64,000 nucleotides of DNA, from the NCBI GenBank assembly GCA_963800415.1, contig CAWDBS010000044.1:147888-211887 (forward strand), read 5' to 3'. The DNA is from Palsa-504 sp963800415. Its GTDB lineage: Bacteria > Actinomycetota > Actinomycetes > Streptosporangiales > Streptosporangiaceae. A program made the position numbers and the translations under genes. Each line of letters begins with the position of its first letter. Within the stretch, counting starts at the first letter, position 1. This document shows positions 17,256 through 25,420 of this stretch, piece by piece. A model generated the notes under the pieces. That model was not told the DNA's origin. It saw only the letters and a program-made list of their open reading frames with translations, and searched no databases.

Positions 17256-18588
17256 AGGCCAGCTTCCCGTCGAGCACGGTCGGGGTGCCGCGCAGGAAGG
17301 TGGCCACCACCCGGCCGGGCAGTTCCATCCCGGCGAACGGGGTGTTCCGGCTCTTGGACGCCCCGGCCGGCGTCACCGACTCGGCGGTCGCCGGGTCGTA
17401 GAGGGTAAGGTGGCCGGGCTCGCCCGCCGCCAGCGGGGTGCCGTGCCCGGTCAGCCGCCCGATCCTGGCCGGGCGGACCGACATCCGGTCGGCGACCTCG
17501 CCCCAGTCGAGTAGCCCGGTATCCACCATCGCCAGCTGCACCACCCGCAGCGCGGTCTCCAGGCCGGTCATGCCGAACGCCGCCTCGGCCCACTCTGTCT
17601 CCTTGGCCTCTACCGGGTGCGGGGCGTGGTCGGTGGCCACGCAGTCGATGGTGCCGTCGGCAAGGGCGCGCCGCAGCTCGGCCACATCGGCCTCGGTGCG
17701 CAGCGGCGGGTTGACCTTGAAGACCGGGTCGTAGCCCGCCGCGAGCTCGTCGGTCAGCAGCAGGTGGTGCGGCGTGACCTCGGCGGTGACCGGCCATCCC
17801 TTGGACTTCGCCCAGCGGATGATCTCCACGGACCCGGCGGTGGACACGTGGCAGACATGCAGCGCCGACCCCACGTGCGCGGCGAGCAGGCAATCGCGCG
17901 CGATGATGGCCTCCTCGGCTACGGCAGGCCAGCCGACCAGGCCGAGGCGGCCGGACATCTCGCCCTCGTTGAGCTGCGCGCCCTCGGTGAGCCGGGGGTC
18001 CTGCGCGTGCTGGGCGATCACCCCGTCGAAGGCCTTGACGTACTCCAGGGCGCGGCGCATGAGCAGCGGGTCGGACACGCACCGGCCGTCGTCGGAGAAC
18101 ACCCGGACCCGGGCGGCCGAATCCGCCATCGTGCCGAGCTCGGCCAGCCTGGCGCCGCCCAGCCCGGCAGTGACCGCGCCCACCGGCTGGACGTCGCAGT
18201 GACCCGCGGTCCGGCCGAGCCGCCAGACCTGCTCGACCACTCCGGCGGTGTCGGCCACGGGATCGGTGTTGGCCATCGCGTACACGGCGGTGTAGCCGCC
18301 GAGGGCCGCCGCCGCGGTCCCGGTCGCCACGGTTTCCGCGTCTTCGCGGCCCGGCTCGCGCAGATGGGTATGCAGGTCGACGAGCCCGGGCAGGGCGATC
18401 AGTCCGTCGGCGTCGAGCACCCGGGCCCCCGGGTGATCCAGCCCGGATCCGATAGCCGCGATGGACCCGCCGCTGAGCAGGATGTCGGCGCCGCGGGATC
18501 CCAGCCCGCCGTCTCCCGGGATCGTGACGCCCCGGATCAGCCAGCTGGCGTGCTCGTCCCGCGGCATCCCGTGACTCCCCGCCGTCAC
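17254..18588 (-). CDS. pyrC: Dihydroorotase
   Basis: 444 aa, class I amidohydrolase that cyclises carbamoyl aspartate to dihydroorotate. Metal ligands are visible in DLHTHLREPG, and in the histidine motifs HVCHVSTAGS and EVTPHHLLL. The catalytic aspartate is in ATDHAPHP. The GTG start overlaps the pyrB stop by four bases (GTGA), showing translational coupling. The C-terminus keeps the family's SKSRNTPFAGMELPGRVVATFLRG. It lies between pyrB and carA in pathway order. Confidence 0.96.
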   Translation of the reverse strand: MTAGSHGMPRDEHASWLIRGVTIPGDGGLGSRGADILLSGGSIAAIGSGLDHPGARVLDADGLIALPGLVDLHTHLREPGREDAETVATGTAAAALGGYTAVYAMANTDPVADTAGVVEQVWRLGRTAGHCDVQPVGAVTAGLGGARLAELGTMADSAARVRVFSDDGRCVSDPLLMRRALEYVKAFDGVIAQHAQDPRLTEGAQLNEGEMSGRLGLVGWPAVAEEAIIARDCLLAAHVGSALHVCHVSTAGSVEIIRWAKSKGWPVTAEVTPHHLLLTDELAAGYDPVFKVNPPLRTEADVAELRRALADGTIDCVATDHAPHPVEAKETEWAEAAFGMTGLETALRVVQLAMVDTGLLDWGEVADRMSVRPARIGRLTGHGTPLAAGEPGHLTLYDPATAESVTPAGASKSRNTPFAGMELPGRVVATFLRGTPTVLDGKLA

Positions 18589-19562
18589 CTGGCCACCTCC
18601 GGGAATTCCGTCGCCGGGAATTCGGTGCCCCCGAGCAGCAGGTACAGGACCGCCATCCGGGTGGTGACCCCGTTGGCCACCTGTTCCACGATCGTCGAGC
18701 GGACCGAATCCGCCACCTCGGCCGCGATCTCGACCCCCCTGTTCATCGGTCCGGGATGCATGACGATGGCGTGCTCGGGCAGCCGCGCCATCCGCGCGGC
18801 GTCCAGCCCGTACCGGCGGCTGTACTCGCGCACGCTGGGGAAGTAGGCGGCGGTCATCCGCTCCTGCTGAACCCGGAGCATCATCACCACGTCGCTCTTC
18901 GGCAGCTCGCTGTCCAGGTCATAGCTGACCGCGCAGGGCCAGCTGCCGACGGCGAGCGGCAGCAGCGTGGGCGGGGCGGCCAGGGTCACCTCGGCACCGA
19001 GAGTGCTCAGCAGCAGCACGTTGGACCGGGCGACCCGGCTGTGCAGGACGTCTCCGACGATCGTCACCCGGAGGCCGTCGAGTCCGGCGCCGCGGGTGCC
19101 GGACGTACTGGCCCCCTTGAGCCTGCGCCGGATGGTGAACGCGTCGAGCAGGGCCTGGGTGGGATGCTCGTGCGTGCCGTCCCCGGCGTTCAGCACGCTG
19201 CCCCGGACCCAGCCGGCCAGCCGGTGCGCCGCGCCGGAGGCCCCGTGCCTGATGACCACCGCGTCCGCGCCCATCGCCTCCAGGGTCAGCGCGGTGTCCT
19301 TGAGGCTCTCGCCCTTGCCGACACTCGACCCCTTCGCGGAAAAGTTGATCACGTCAGCGGACAGCCGCTTCGCCGCGGCCTCGAATGAGATCCTGGTCCG
19401 GGTCGAGTCCTCGTAGAACAGGTTGACCACGGTCCGGCCGCGCAGTGTGGGCAGCTTCTTGATCGTCCGGTCGGCGAGGCTGGCTAGTTCCTCCGCAGTG
19501 TCGAGGATGAGCAGCGTGTCGGCCCGGCTGAGGTCGGCGGCGGAGATCAGGTGGCGCTTCAC
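18585..19562 (-). CDS. pyrB: Aspartate carbamoyltransferase catalytic subunit
   Basis: 325 aa. It joins carbamoyl phosphate to aspartate. The carbamoyl-phosphate loop YEDSTRTRISFE and the conserved HEHPTQALLDAFTI are present, plus the C-terminal PGPMNRGVEI. No regulatory PyrI gene is nearby, as is usual in actinobacteria, where control lies with PyrR. It overlaps pyrR by four bases at its start and pyrC by four bases at its end, a tightly coupled trio. The internal region carries a Gly/Ser/Thr insert (GASTSGTRGAGLDG) after RRRLK, slightly longer than usual. Confidence 0.97.
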   Translation of the reverse strand: MKRHLISAADLSRADTLLILDTAEELASLADRTIKKLPTLRGRTVVNLFYEDSTRTRISFEAAAKRLSADVINFSAKGSSVGKGESLKDTALTLEAMGADAVVIRHGASGAAHRLAGWVRGSVLNAGDGTHEHPTQALLDAFTIRRRLKGASTSGTRGAGLDGLRVTIVGDVLHSRVARSNVLLLSTLGAEVTLAAPPTLLPLAVGSWPCAVSYDLDSELPKSDVVMMLRVQQERMTAAYFPSVREYSRRYGLDAARMARLPEHAIVMHPGPMNRGVEIAAEVADSVRSTIVEQVANGVTTRMAVLYLLLGGTEFPATEFPEVAR

Positions 19563-20134
19563 GGCTGCCTCCCGTCGTCGCTGATCATCACGCTGTCCTG
19601 CGCGTCCACCTCAGCCAGCAGGACGTGCACCACCTCGCGCTGCGAGGTGGGCAGGTTCTTGCCCACGTAATCGGCACGGACCGGGAGTTCGCGATGACCA
19701 CGGTCGACCAGGACCGCGAGCTGCACCGAACGCGGGCGGCCCAGGTCGTTCAGCGCGTCGAGCGCGGCGCGCACCGTGCGCCCTGAGTACAGCACGTCGT
19801 CGACAAGGACGACCGTCTTGCCGTCCACGCCGCCCGGCGGAAGATCGGTGCGGCCCAGCGCGCGGGCCGGATGAAGTCGCAGGTCATCACGGTGCATGGT
19901 CACGTCGAGCGAGCCGCACGGAACCTCGAGGCCCTCGAACTCCCCAATGCGCGCGGCGAGACGGCGCGCCAGCGGCACCCCGCGCGTCGGGATGCCGAGC
20001 AGGATGACCCCGTCACCGCCGTGCGTCCGTTCCAGGATCTCGTGAGCGATCCTGGTCAGAGCGCGCCTGATCTCCTCAGAGTCGAGCACCGCGAGGCCAT
20101 CACGCCCCGCGACCGGACTGCTGGCAGCGCACAT
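19559..20134 (-). CDS. pyrR: Bifunctional pyr operon regulator / uracil phosphoribosyltransferase PyrR
   Basis: 191 aa. It binds pyr mRNA when UMP is high and, in many species, also converts uracil and PRPP to UMP. The PRPP-binding motif VVLVDDVLYSGRTVRAALDAL is intact; LGIPTRGVPLARRLA and the C-terminal NLPTSQREVVHV are typical. It is the first gene of the pyr operon. Its own leader carries a PyrR-binding hairpin that includes the ribosome binding site (20143-20151), eight bases before the ATG, so autoregulation at translation is expected, as shown for M. smegmatis pyrR. Confidence 0.96.
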   Translation of the reverse strand: MCAASSPVAGRDGLAVLDSEEIRRALTRIAHEILERTHGGDGVILLGIPTRGVPLARRLAARIGEFEGLEVPCGSLDVTMHRDDLRLHPARALGRTDLPPGGVDGKTVVLVDDVLYSGRTVRAALDALNDLGRPRSVQLAVLVDRGHRELPVRADYVGKNLPTSQREVVHVLLAEVDAQDSVMISDDGRQP

Positions 20135-20139
20135 AGAAC

Positions 20140-20170
20140 GGACCTCCTTCCCCGCCTCACGGGACGGTCC
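20140..20170 (-). promoter_or_regulatory. PyrR-binding hairpin covering the pyrR ribosome binding site
   Basis: On the minus strand the RNA reads GGACC, then CGUCCCGUGAGGCG with loop UGAGG, then GGAAGGA, then GGUCC. The outer arms GGACC/GGUCC and the inner arms CCCG/CGGG can pair. The inner sequence matches the PyrR-binding consensus ARUCCNGNGAGGYU at 12 of 14 positions. The GGAAGGAGG Shine-Dalgarno lies in the 3' half, so a PyrR-stabilised hairpin would block translation. Confidence 0.8.
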
Positions 20171-20246
20171 TTAAAGGATGTCTACGGTGATGATCATACG
20201 GGGAGTTACCACCGAGCCTGACAGCTTTGCACCTAGCCACGTAACA

Positions 20247-20262
20247 TGTGATTTACGTCACA
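20247..20262. promoter_or_regulatory. Predicted Crp/GlxR-type binding site
   Basis: TGTGATTTACGTCACA is a perfect TGTGA-N6-TCACA palindrome, the canonical Crp-family operator. It lies 113-128 bases before pyrR and about 255 bases before bldD, in the divergent intergenic region. The sequence match is exact; which gene it controls, and whether it is bound, is inference. Confidence 0.65.
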
Positions 20263-20434
20263 CAGGACAGAGCCGAACAGAACATGACGAGAGTTGGCCA
20301 TACGGCGGCAACATGCCCCCAGCGACGGGAAACCTGATCTCAGCTGGGTTCCCCCCGGCCGGCCGACGGTACCATAGTGGTCCGCGAAGGCTAGTCGGTT
20401 ACCGGCCGGGTTAAGCCAGTTTTTGCCATTCGGC

Positions 20435-20463
20435 TTGACCTTATAGCGCTCGCCGCCTACCGT
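20435..20463 (+). promoter_or_regulatory. Predicted bldD promoter
   Basis: TTGACC at 20435-20440 and TACCGT at 20458-20463 are separated by 17 bases, a good sigma-A/HrdB-type pair. Transcription would start near 20470, giving a 5' leader of about 45 bases before the bldD ATG. Confidence 0.55.
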
Positions 20464-20476
20464 CACTGAGCGTAAC
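20462..20476 (+). promoter_or_regulatory. Candidate BldD box (autoregulatory)
   Basis: GTCACTGAGCGTAAC fits the published 15-bp BldD consensus NTNACNC(A/T)GNGTNAN at every fixed position but one. It overlaps the -10 region and expected start site of the bldD promoter, where repressor binding would block transcription. BldD represses its own gene in Streptomyces. The perfect palindrome GTAACCGTTAC follows at 20472-20482. Confidence 0.6.
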
Positions 20477-20516
20477 CGTTACCGTAAGCGACGACTGGCC
20501 GGGAACCGAGGAAAGA

Positions 20517-21011
20517 ATGCCATCTGAGTACGCCAAGACCCTTGGCGCGCGGCTGCGCGCCATCCGCACGCAGCAGGGCCTCTCGCTGCACGGAGTCGAA
20601 GAGAAGTCCCGCGGTCGCTGGAAGGCCGTCGTGGTGGGTTCCTACGAGCGCGGCGACCGGTCGGTGACCGTCCAGAAGCTCGCCGAGCTAGCCGAGTTCT
20701 ACGGAGTCCCGGTGTCCGAGCTGCTGCCCGGCGACGCCGTTCCCACGCCGCTGGTGCCCTCACCCAAGCTCGTCATCGACCTGGAACGGATGGGCCAGCT
20801 AGCCAAGGACAAGGTCGGCCCGCTCGCCCGCTACGTCGCGACCATCCAGAGCCAGCGTGGCGACTACAACGGCCGCGTCCTTTCCGTGCGGCACGAGGAT
20901 CTCCGTTCGCTCGCGGTTATCTACGACAAGTCCCCCGCCGATCTCACCGAAGAGCTCATCAGCTGGGGCGTGCTCGACGCCGACGCGCGCGGCGCAATGG
21001 AAGGGTTCTGA
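20517..21011 (+). CDS. bldD: Developmental transcription regulator BldD
   Basis: 164 aa. BldD represses sporulation genes when bound to cyclic di-GMP. The N-terminal XRE-type helix-turn-helix (residues 5-70) is highly typical, with SLHGVEEKSRGRWKAVVVGSYERGDR. The C-terminal domain carries the c-di-GMP signature RGD-X8-RHED at Arg114-Asp116 and Arg125-Asp128, the same numbering as in S. coelicolor, so tetramerisation by c-di-GMP is predicted. The start is ATG after GAGGAAAG. It is divergent from the pyr operon and four bases from the convergent HEPN gene. Confidence 0.97.
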   Translation: MPSEYAKTLGARLRAIRTQQGLSLHGVEEKSRGRWKAVVVGSYERGDRSVTVQKLAELAEFYGVPVSELLPGDAVPTPLVPSPKLVIDLERMGQLAKDKVGPLARYVATIQSQRGDYNGRVLSVRHEDLRSLAVIYDKSPADLTEELISWGVLDADARGAMEGF

Positions 21012-21015
21012 ACCT

Positions 21016-21477
21016 CTAGCCTGCCGGCCTAAGCGGGAGCGGAGACTGCACCTCCACACCGAGCGAAGTCTCCGCCAGTGACAGGAAGGTCTCCGCGTCC
21101 CGCAGCAGGTCATCGGCCTCCCGCGCCGACGCCGCACGCGGCAGCCCCGCTTCGGCGGCGGCGCGCTTGCCCGCCCCGGCCGCGAAGTAAGCCGCCCATT
21201 CGGTAAGCGCGGGCTCCACCTGAGGCAGCAGCTCCCACACGCTGTGTGGCTTCCTGCGCCGCGACCGCGGTTCGCCCCGAGCCGCCACCACTGCCGCCGC
21301 GGCCCGCAGCGCCGCTAGATGCGCCGTGACATACCGGGCGCCGGGCGCCGATTCATCGGCCGCCTCCGCGAGCCCCCGCCGCGCGGACTGGAGCATGCTG
21401 AGCACGGTCGGCGCCACCCCAGGATGCCGCGGGCTCACATCACCCAGGCTGATCCGCATCTCCGCTGTGTTCACCAT
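21016..21477 (-). CDS. SAV_6107-family HEPN domain protein
   Basis: 153 aa, mostly helical and alanine-rich. The core ARYVTAHLAALRAAAAVVAARG followed by WELLPQVEPALTEWAAYFAAGAGKRAAAEAG and AREADDLLRDAETFLSL matches the actinobacterial SAV_6107 HEPN family, which is commonly found near bldD. HEPN domains are often nucleotide-binding or RNase-like. The usual RNase motif Rx4-6H is not evident, so no activity is assigned. The ATG start follows GAGGAGATGAGGAG. It converges with bldD with a four-base gap. Confidence 0.8.
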   Translation of the reverse strand: MVNTAEMRISLGDVSPRHPGVAPTVLSMLQSARRGLAEAADESAPGARYVTAHLAALRAAAAVVAARGEPRSRRRKPHSVWELLPQVEPALTEWAAYFAAGAGKRAAAEAGLPRAASAREADDLLRDAETFLSLAETSLGVEVQSPLPLRPAG

Positions 21478-21782
21478 CGCTCCTCATCTCCTCCTCTGGC
21501 CCGGCCAGGCGAGACGCTTCCTCTCACCTCACCCGGCCGGCGTTGGTTCATCTATTCGAACCTAAATTCGTTCGGATGTCCAGTCGTCTTCGATGTCTGT
21601 TCGAAGATAACGCGAGGGTCTGACATTTTGGTCCCGCCGGTCGCTGGGGCCAGGCCGCTGAGGTCACGTCGCCGCCGGAGCCCGCGAGGGTTTCCTGGGA
21701 GAATTGGGGCTCCTGGGAAGAGCGAGCGGCATGTAGTGCCCAGATTGTGCGAAGGGCTAGGCCGGGCCTGTATTTTAATCGC
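21478..21782. other. Divergent promoter region with repeated TTCGAA motifs
   Basis: No gene is supported in this stretch. It separates the minus-strand HEPN gene from the plus-strand GH2 gene. TTCGAA occurs at 21555-21560 and 21600-21605, with TTCGTTCGG at 21667-75 minus 100 (21567-21575) and TTCGA at 21589-21593 between them. TATTTT at 21770-21775 lies just before the GTG of the GH2 gene and may be the -10 of a leaderless transcript. Confidence 0.5.
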
Positions 21783-24722
21783 GTGCCATCCCCACCCGCC
21801 ACAGACGACGGGAACGCGAGGCCACTCGCCGAGGACCTGAGCACCGGCTCGGCCAGCCGCGAGGACGTCATCTGGGATGCTGATGCGGATCCCGCTACGG
21901 CCGATGCCGGCGAGGCCGGCGCGAACGACGCCAGCGCCAACGACGCCAGCGGGAACGACGCCAGCGGGAACGACGCCAGCGGGAACGACGCCAGCGCCGG
22001 GGGCGCGCCCCGGGCCGACGCCGCGCCTCAGGTGGGCGAGTCGGGCCGGTGGTTCCGGCCGTCCAAGCCTAAAACCAGATACTTGACGATCCCGGCGGAT
22101 GAGCAGGCCGATATCGCCGTCCCTGGCGCGGAGCCTCAGGTCGCCACAGCGGACGCCAGCCCAGGCGACAGTGCCGCCGCGCCGCCGGATCCCGCCGCGC
22201 GGCCGGGCTCGACGTCGCAATGGCCGGGCGGGACCGGGCTGGCGCCACCGCCGGGCGGGGGACCTGGGGTCGGGACGGACGAGCAGCCCGAGGAGCGGGA
22301 AGCCGCGGTCAAGCGCCGGGTCTCCCGGCGCACGGTGCTGCAGGCCAGCCTGATCGGTGGCGCGGGGGTGGCGGCGCTGCCGCTGCTCGCCCTGGTCGGC
22401 GGGATCACCCAGCCAGGCGAGCAGTCCACCGGCCTCGCCTTCTCGATGAACACGAACTGGCTGTTCGGCGGGCAGTACACGGCAGGCTCGGAGAGCAGCT
22501 TCTACGACGACAGCAATTTCGCGCCGGTCACGGTGCCGCACACGGTCACCCGTCTGTCCTGGCAGAACTGGGACTTCCCCGGCTGGCAGCAGGTGTGGAT
22601 CTACCGGCGGCACTTCAACGGCGGACGCCTGCTCGACCCGCACCGCCCGGGCAACCGGATCCTCGTGGACTTCGACGGCGTCATGGTGAACGCCACAGTG
22701 GCGGTCAACAACCAGGTGGTCAGCACCCACCAGGGCGGCTACCTGCCTTTCTCGGCCGAACTCACCGGGAAGGTCACCGAGGGCGACAACCTGATCTCGG
22801 TCGTCGTGGACTCGCGCTGCCTGCCGGTGCCGCCGGTCGGACTCGGGCGCGGCCCGGCCAGCATCGACTTCTTCCAGCCCGGCGGCATCTACCGGGACGT
22901 CCGGCTGCGGGTACTCCCGCAGGTGTTCCTCGCCGACCTGTCCGCCCAGCCGGCCGACGTGCTCAGCTCCCGGCCCCGCGTCGACATCGAATGCGCCGTC
23001 GACTCGGCCGCGACCACGCACGCCGACGGCACCTTGCTGGTCCAGCTGTTCGACGGGCAGGCGCAGATCGCGACGCAGGTCACGACGGTCAAGGTCAGCT
23101 CGCCCGGGATCAGCACCGCCAAACTGAGCCTGACCGGGTTCGGGCCGGTCAGCCTGTGGTCGCCGGACAGCCCGAAGCTGTACACGGTCCAGGCCACGCT
23201 GAACTTCCCCGGCCTCGGCAGTCACGTGCTGACCCGGCGGATCGGGTTCCGCGAGGCCTCCTTCCGGCCCGAGGGCTTCTTCCTGAACGGGAAGCGGATG
23301 CAGCTGTTCGGGCTTAACCGGCACCAGCTCTACCCGTACGTCGGCATGGCCATGGGCGCCCGGGTGCAGCGCAAGGACGCCGAGATCCTCAAGAACGAGT
23401 TCAACTGCAACATGGTGCGCTGCTCGCACTACCCGCAGTCGCCGGCCTTCCTCGACGCCTGCGACGAGCTCGGCCTGCTGGTCTGGGAGGAGACGCCGGG
23501 CTGGCACAACGTGAGCGCCGCCCCGGCCTGGCAGGACCTCGTGGTGCAGAACGTCCGCGACATGGTGATCAGGGACCGGAGCCGCCCCTCGGTGGTCATC
23601 TGGGGCACCAGGCTCAACGAGACCCAGGACTTCCCCGGGCTGTGGGCCGCGACCAGGCAGGCCGCGCGGGAGCTCGACAGCTCGCGGCCGAGTTCGGGCG
23701 CGATGGCCTACCACGAGGTGGCCCCCTGGAACGAGGACGTCTTCGGCTACAACGACTACGGGACCGACGCGAAGACCGGGAACATCGCGCTCAAGCCGCC
23801 GTTCGCCGGCCTGCCCTACCTGGTCACCGAGGCGGTCGGCGTGCAAGCGGCCAGGCCGCAGCACTTCGCCTGGACAGACCCCCCGGCCTGGCTGGCCAGG
23901 CAGGCCGCCCTGCACGGCCAGGCACAGAGCCAGGCGCGGTCCAACGCCGGCTACGCCGGCCTGCTGGCCTGGGCCGGGTTCGACTACGCCTCGATACTCG
24001 GCCAGGGCCCGGCCAACGTCAAGTGGGCCGGCGTGGCGGACGGCTTCCGGGTCCCCAAGCCCGGCGCCGCCATCTACCAGACGCAGGGCGACCCGGCCGA
24101 GCGCCCGGTGATCATCCCGGTGTTCTTCTGGGAGCCCGGCGGCGCGGTCCCCGCCCCGGCCCCGGCCGCGATGATCGCCAGCAACTGCGAGCGGCTCGAG
24201 GTCTTCATCGGCGGCACGCACGTGGCCAGCGCGCTGCCCGCCTTCGGCTCGCCGCTGTACAGCGGCCTGATCCACCCGCCCTTTCTGGTCCGCCTGCCCA
24301 AGCGCATCCCGCACCCCGCCCCCGAGCTGCTCATCCAGGGTTTCGTCGGCGGACGGCCGGCCACCCAGCTGCGGATGTCGGCCAACCCGGCCGGCGACGC
24401 TCTCGCCATGGCGGTGGACGACGCGACCATCTCGGCCGACGGCTCGGACGCGACCCGGGCGGTGTTCCGCGCCATCGACGCCCACGGCAACCAGCGCAGG
24501 TACGGCAGCGGTGAGGTCGCGCTGACCCTGTCGGGCCCGGCCACGCTGGTGGGCGACAACCCGTTCGCGTTCGGCCAGTACGGCGGGCTCGGCGCGGTGT
24601 GGATCCGCTCGCTGGCGGGCCAGCCGGGGTCGATTACGCTGACCGCGAGCCACCCGCTGCTCGGGCAGGCCGAGGTGCAGGTCAGGTCCGAGCCGGCGAA
24701 ACATGTTAACGAGCTGGCCTGA
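21783..24722 (+). CDS. Glycoside hydrolase family 2 protein with internal Tat signal
   Basis: About 979 aa from the GTG at 21783. Residues 1-175 are low-complexity with a NDASG repeat. A twin-arginine segment RRVSRRTVLQASLIGG and a hydrophobic stretch follow near residue 180, implying export or membrane anchoring by the Tat system. GH2 sugar-binding, immunoglobulin-like and TIM-barrel domains follow: GLNRHQLYPYVGMAMGARV, FNCNMVRCSHYPQSPAFLDACDELGLLVWEE. The likely acid/base Glu is in WGTRLNET (usually WSxGNE) and the nucleophile Glu in YLVTEAVG. The substrate is unknown; beta-galactosidase or mannosidase-like activity is possible. The long tail before the Tat motif is unusual, and the start is uncertain (another ATG at 21747). 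Confidence 0.85.
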   Translation: MPSPPATDDGNARPLAEDLSTGSASREDVIWDADADPATADAGEAGANDASANDASGNDASGNDASGNDASAGGAPRADAAPQVGESGRWFRPSKPKTRYLTIPADEQADIAVPGAEPQVATADASPGDSAAAPPDPAARPGSTSQWPGGTGLAPPPGGGPGVGTDEQPEEREAAVKRRVSRRTVLQASLIGGAGVAALPLLALVGGITQPGEQSTGLAFSMNTNWLFGGQYTAGSESSFYDDSNFAPVTVPHTVTRLSWQNWDFPGWQQVWIYRRHFNGGRLLDPHRPGNRILVDFDGVMVNATVAVNNQVVSTHQGGYLPFSAELTGKVTEGDNLISVVVDSRCLPVPPVGLGRGPASIDFFQPGGIYRDVRLRVLPQVFLADLSAQPADVLSSRPRVDIECAVDSAATTHADGTLLVQLFDGQAQIATQVTTVKVSSPGISTAKLSLTGFGPVSLWSPDSPKLYTVQATLNFPGLGSHVLTRRIGFREASFRPEGFFLNGKRMQLFGLNRHQLYPYVGMAMGARVQRKDAEILKNEFNCNMVRCSHYPQSPAFLDACDELGLLVWEETPGWHNVSAAPAWQDLVVQNVRDMVIRDRSRPSVVIWGTRLNETQDFPGLWAATRQAARELDSSRPSSGAMAYHEVAPWNEDVFGYNDYGTDAKTGNIALKPPFAGLPYLVTEAVGVQAARPQHFAWTDPPAWLARQAALHGQAQSQARSNAGYAGLLAWAGFDYASILGQGPANVKWAGVADGFRVPKPGAAIYQTQGDPAERPVIIPVFFWEPGGAVPAPAPAAMIASNCERLEVFIGGTHVASALPAFGSPLYSGLIHPPFLVRLPKRIPHPAPELLIQGFVGGRPATQLRMSANPAGDALAMAVDDATISADGSDATRAVFRAIDAHGNQRRYGSGEVALTLSGPATLVGDNPFAFGQYGGLGAVWIRSLAGQPGSITLTASHPLLGQAEVQVRSEPAKHVNELA
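21932..21996 (+). repeat. 15-bp tandem repeat encoding NDASG
   Basis: The unit GGGAACGACGCCAGC occurs in about four consecutive copies, with a variant at the start (GCGAACGACGCCAGC). It encodes the NDASG/NDASA repeat in the N-terminal tail of the GH2 protein. Confidence 0.85.
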
Positions 24723-24828
24723 TAAGCCGATCCTGGGAGCGAATGTGACACGGCGCCCCTGGCCCTTGTTCAGGGCACGGACCCCAGGCCGTTCGGCACC
24801 ACCTTTTTCTTCTCCTAAGCTAGCGAAG

Positions 24829-25420
24829 ATGCGCCGGACCCTTTCGGTTTCCGTCTCCGAGCTGAGCCCGGCCGAATTCACCGCCCGGCTCGACCAGCTG
24901 ATCGCGGTGTATGCGGCGGCGATGCGGCCGCCCGCGGAACTGCTGGCGGGCCGCCGGTCGGTCATGGCCGGGCATACCGTCAACCCGGGGTTCCGCGCGC
25001 TGGCGGTCACCGACGACGGAACCGGCGAGGCGGTCGGCTTCGGCTACGGCTTCCACGGCGCGGCCGCCCAGTGGTGGCACGACACGGTGAGCCGGGCGCT
25101 GATCGCCCGCCACGGCGACGCGGCCGCCGCAGCGTGGCTCGGCGACTCGTTCGAGGTCGCCGAGCTGCATGTGTCGCCGGATTACCAGGCCCGCGGGGTC
25201 GGCGCCGGCGTGCTGCTGCGGCTGACCTCCGGGCGGCCGGAACGCACCGCTCTGCTGTCCACCAGGGACGCCGACACGCCCGCGCGGCGGCTCTACCGCG
25301 GGACGGGCTTCACCGACCTGCTGACCGCGTTTCACTTCTTCCCCGGCGGCGAGCCGCCCTACGCGGTGATGGGCGCCGAGCTCCCCCTGCGGAACACGGT
25401 CCCCCAGGCCAAGCCGCTGA
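24829..25420 (+). CDS. GNAT N-acetyltransferase (stop codon lost by apparent +1 base)
   Basis: From the ATG at 24829 a GNAT fold is visible. The acetyl-CoA loop is in FEVAELHVSPDYQARGVGAGVLLRL (residues ~104-128), followed by DADTPARRLYRGTGFTDL and the end YAVMGAELPL. The substrate is unknown. As sequenced the frame has no stop near the family's end and runs antisense through metF to 26181. Removing one C from the C5 run at 25401-25405 gives a stop TGA at 25418-25420 and a 196-aa protein of normal length. The same single change also gives metF a stop. Either an extra base in the data or a recent mutation is likely. Confidence 0.75.

Noticed and set aside
21589..21605. LexA (SOS) box
   Set aside because: TCGATGTCTGTTCGA is 15 bases instead of the 16-base actinobacterial box and lacks the second half-site C; it is kept only as a weak motif cluster.
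21552..25010. A 1152-codon open frame on the minus strand opposite the GH2 gene
   Set aside because: It is antisense to a clearly coding, motif-bearing gene, its translation is Arg/Gly/Pro-rich without domains, and such shadows are expected in very GC-rich DNA.
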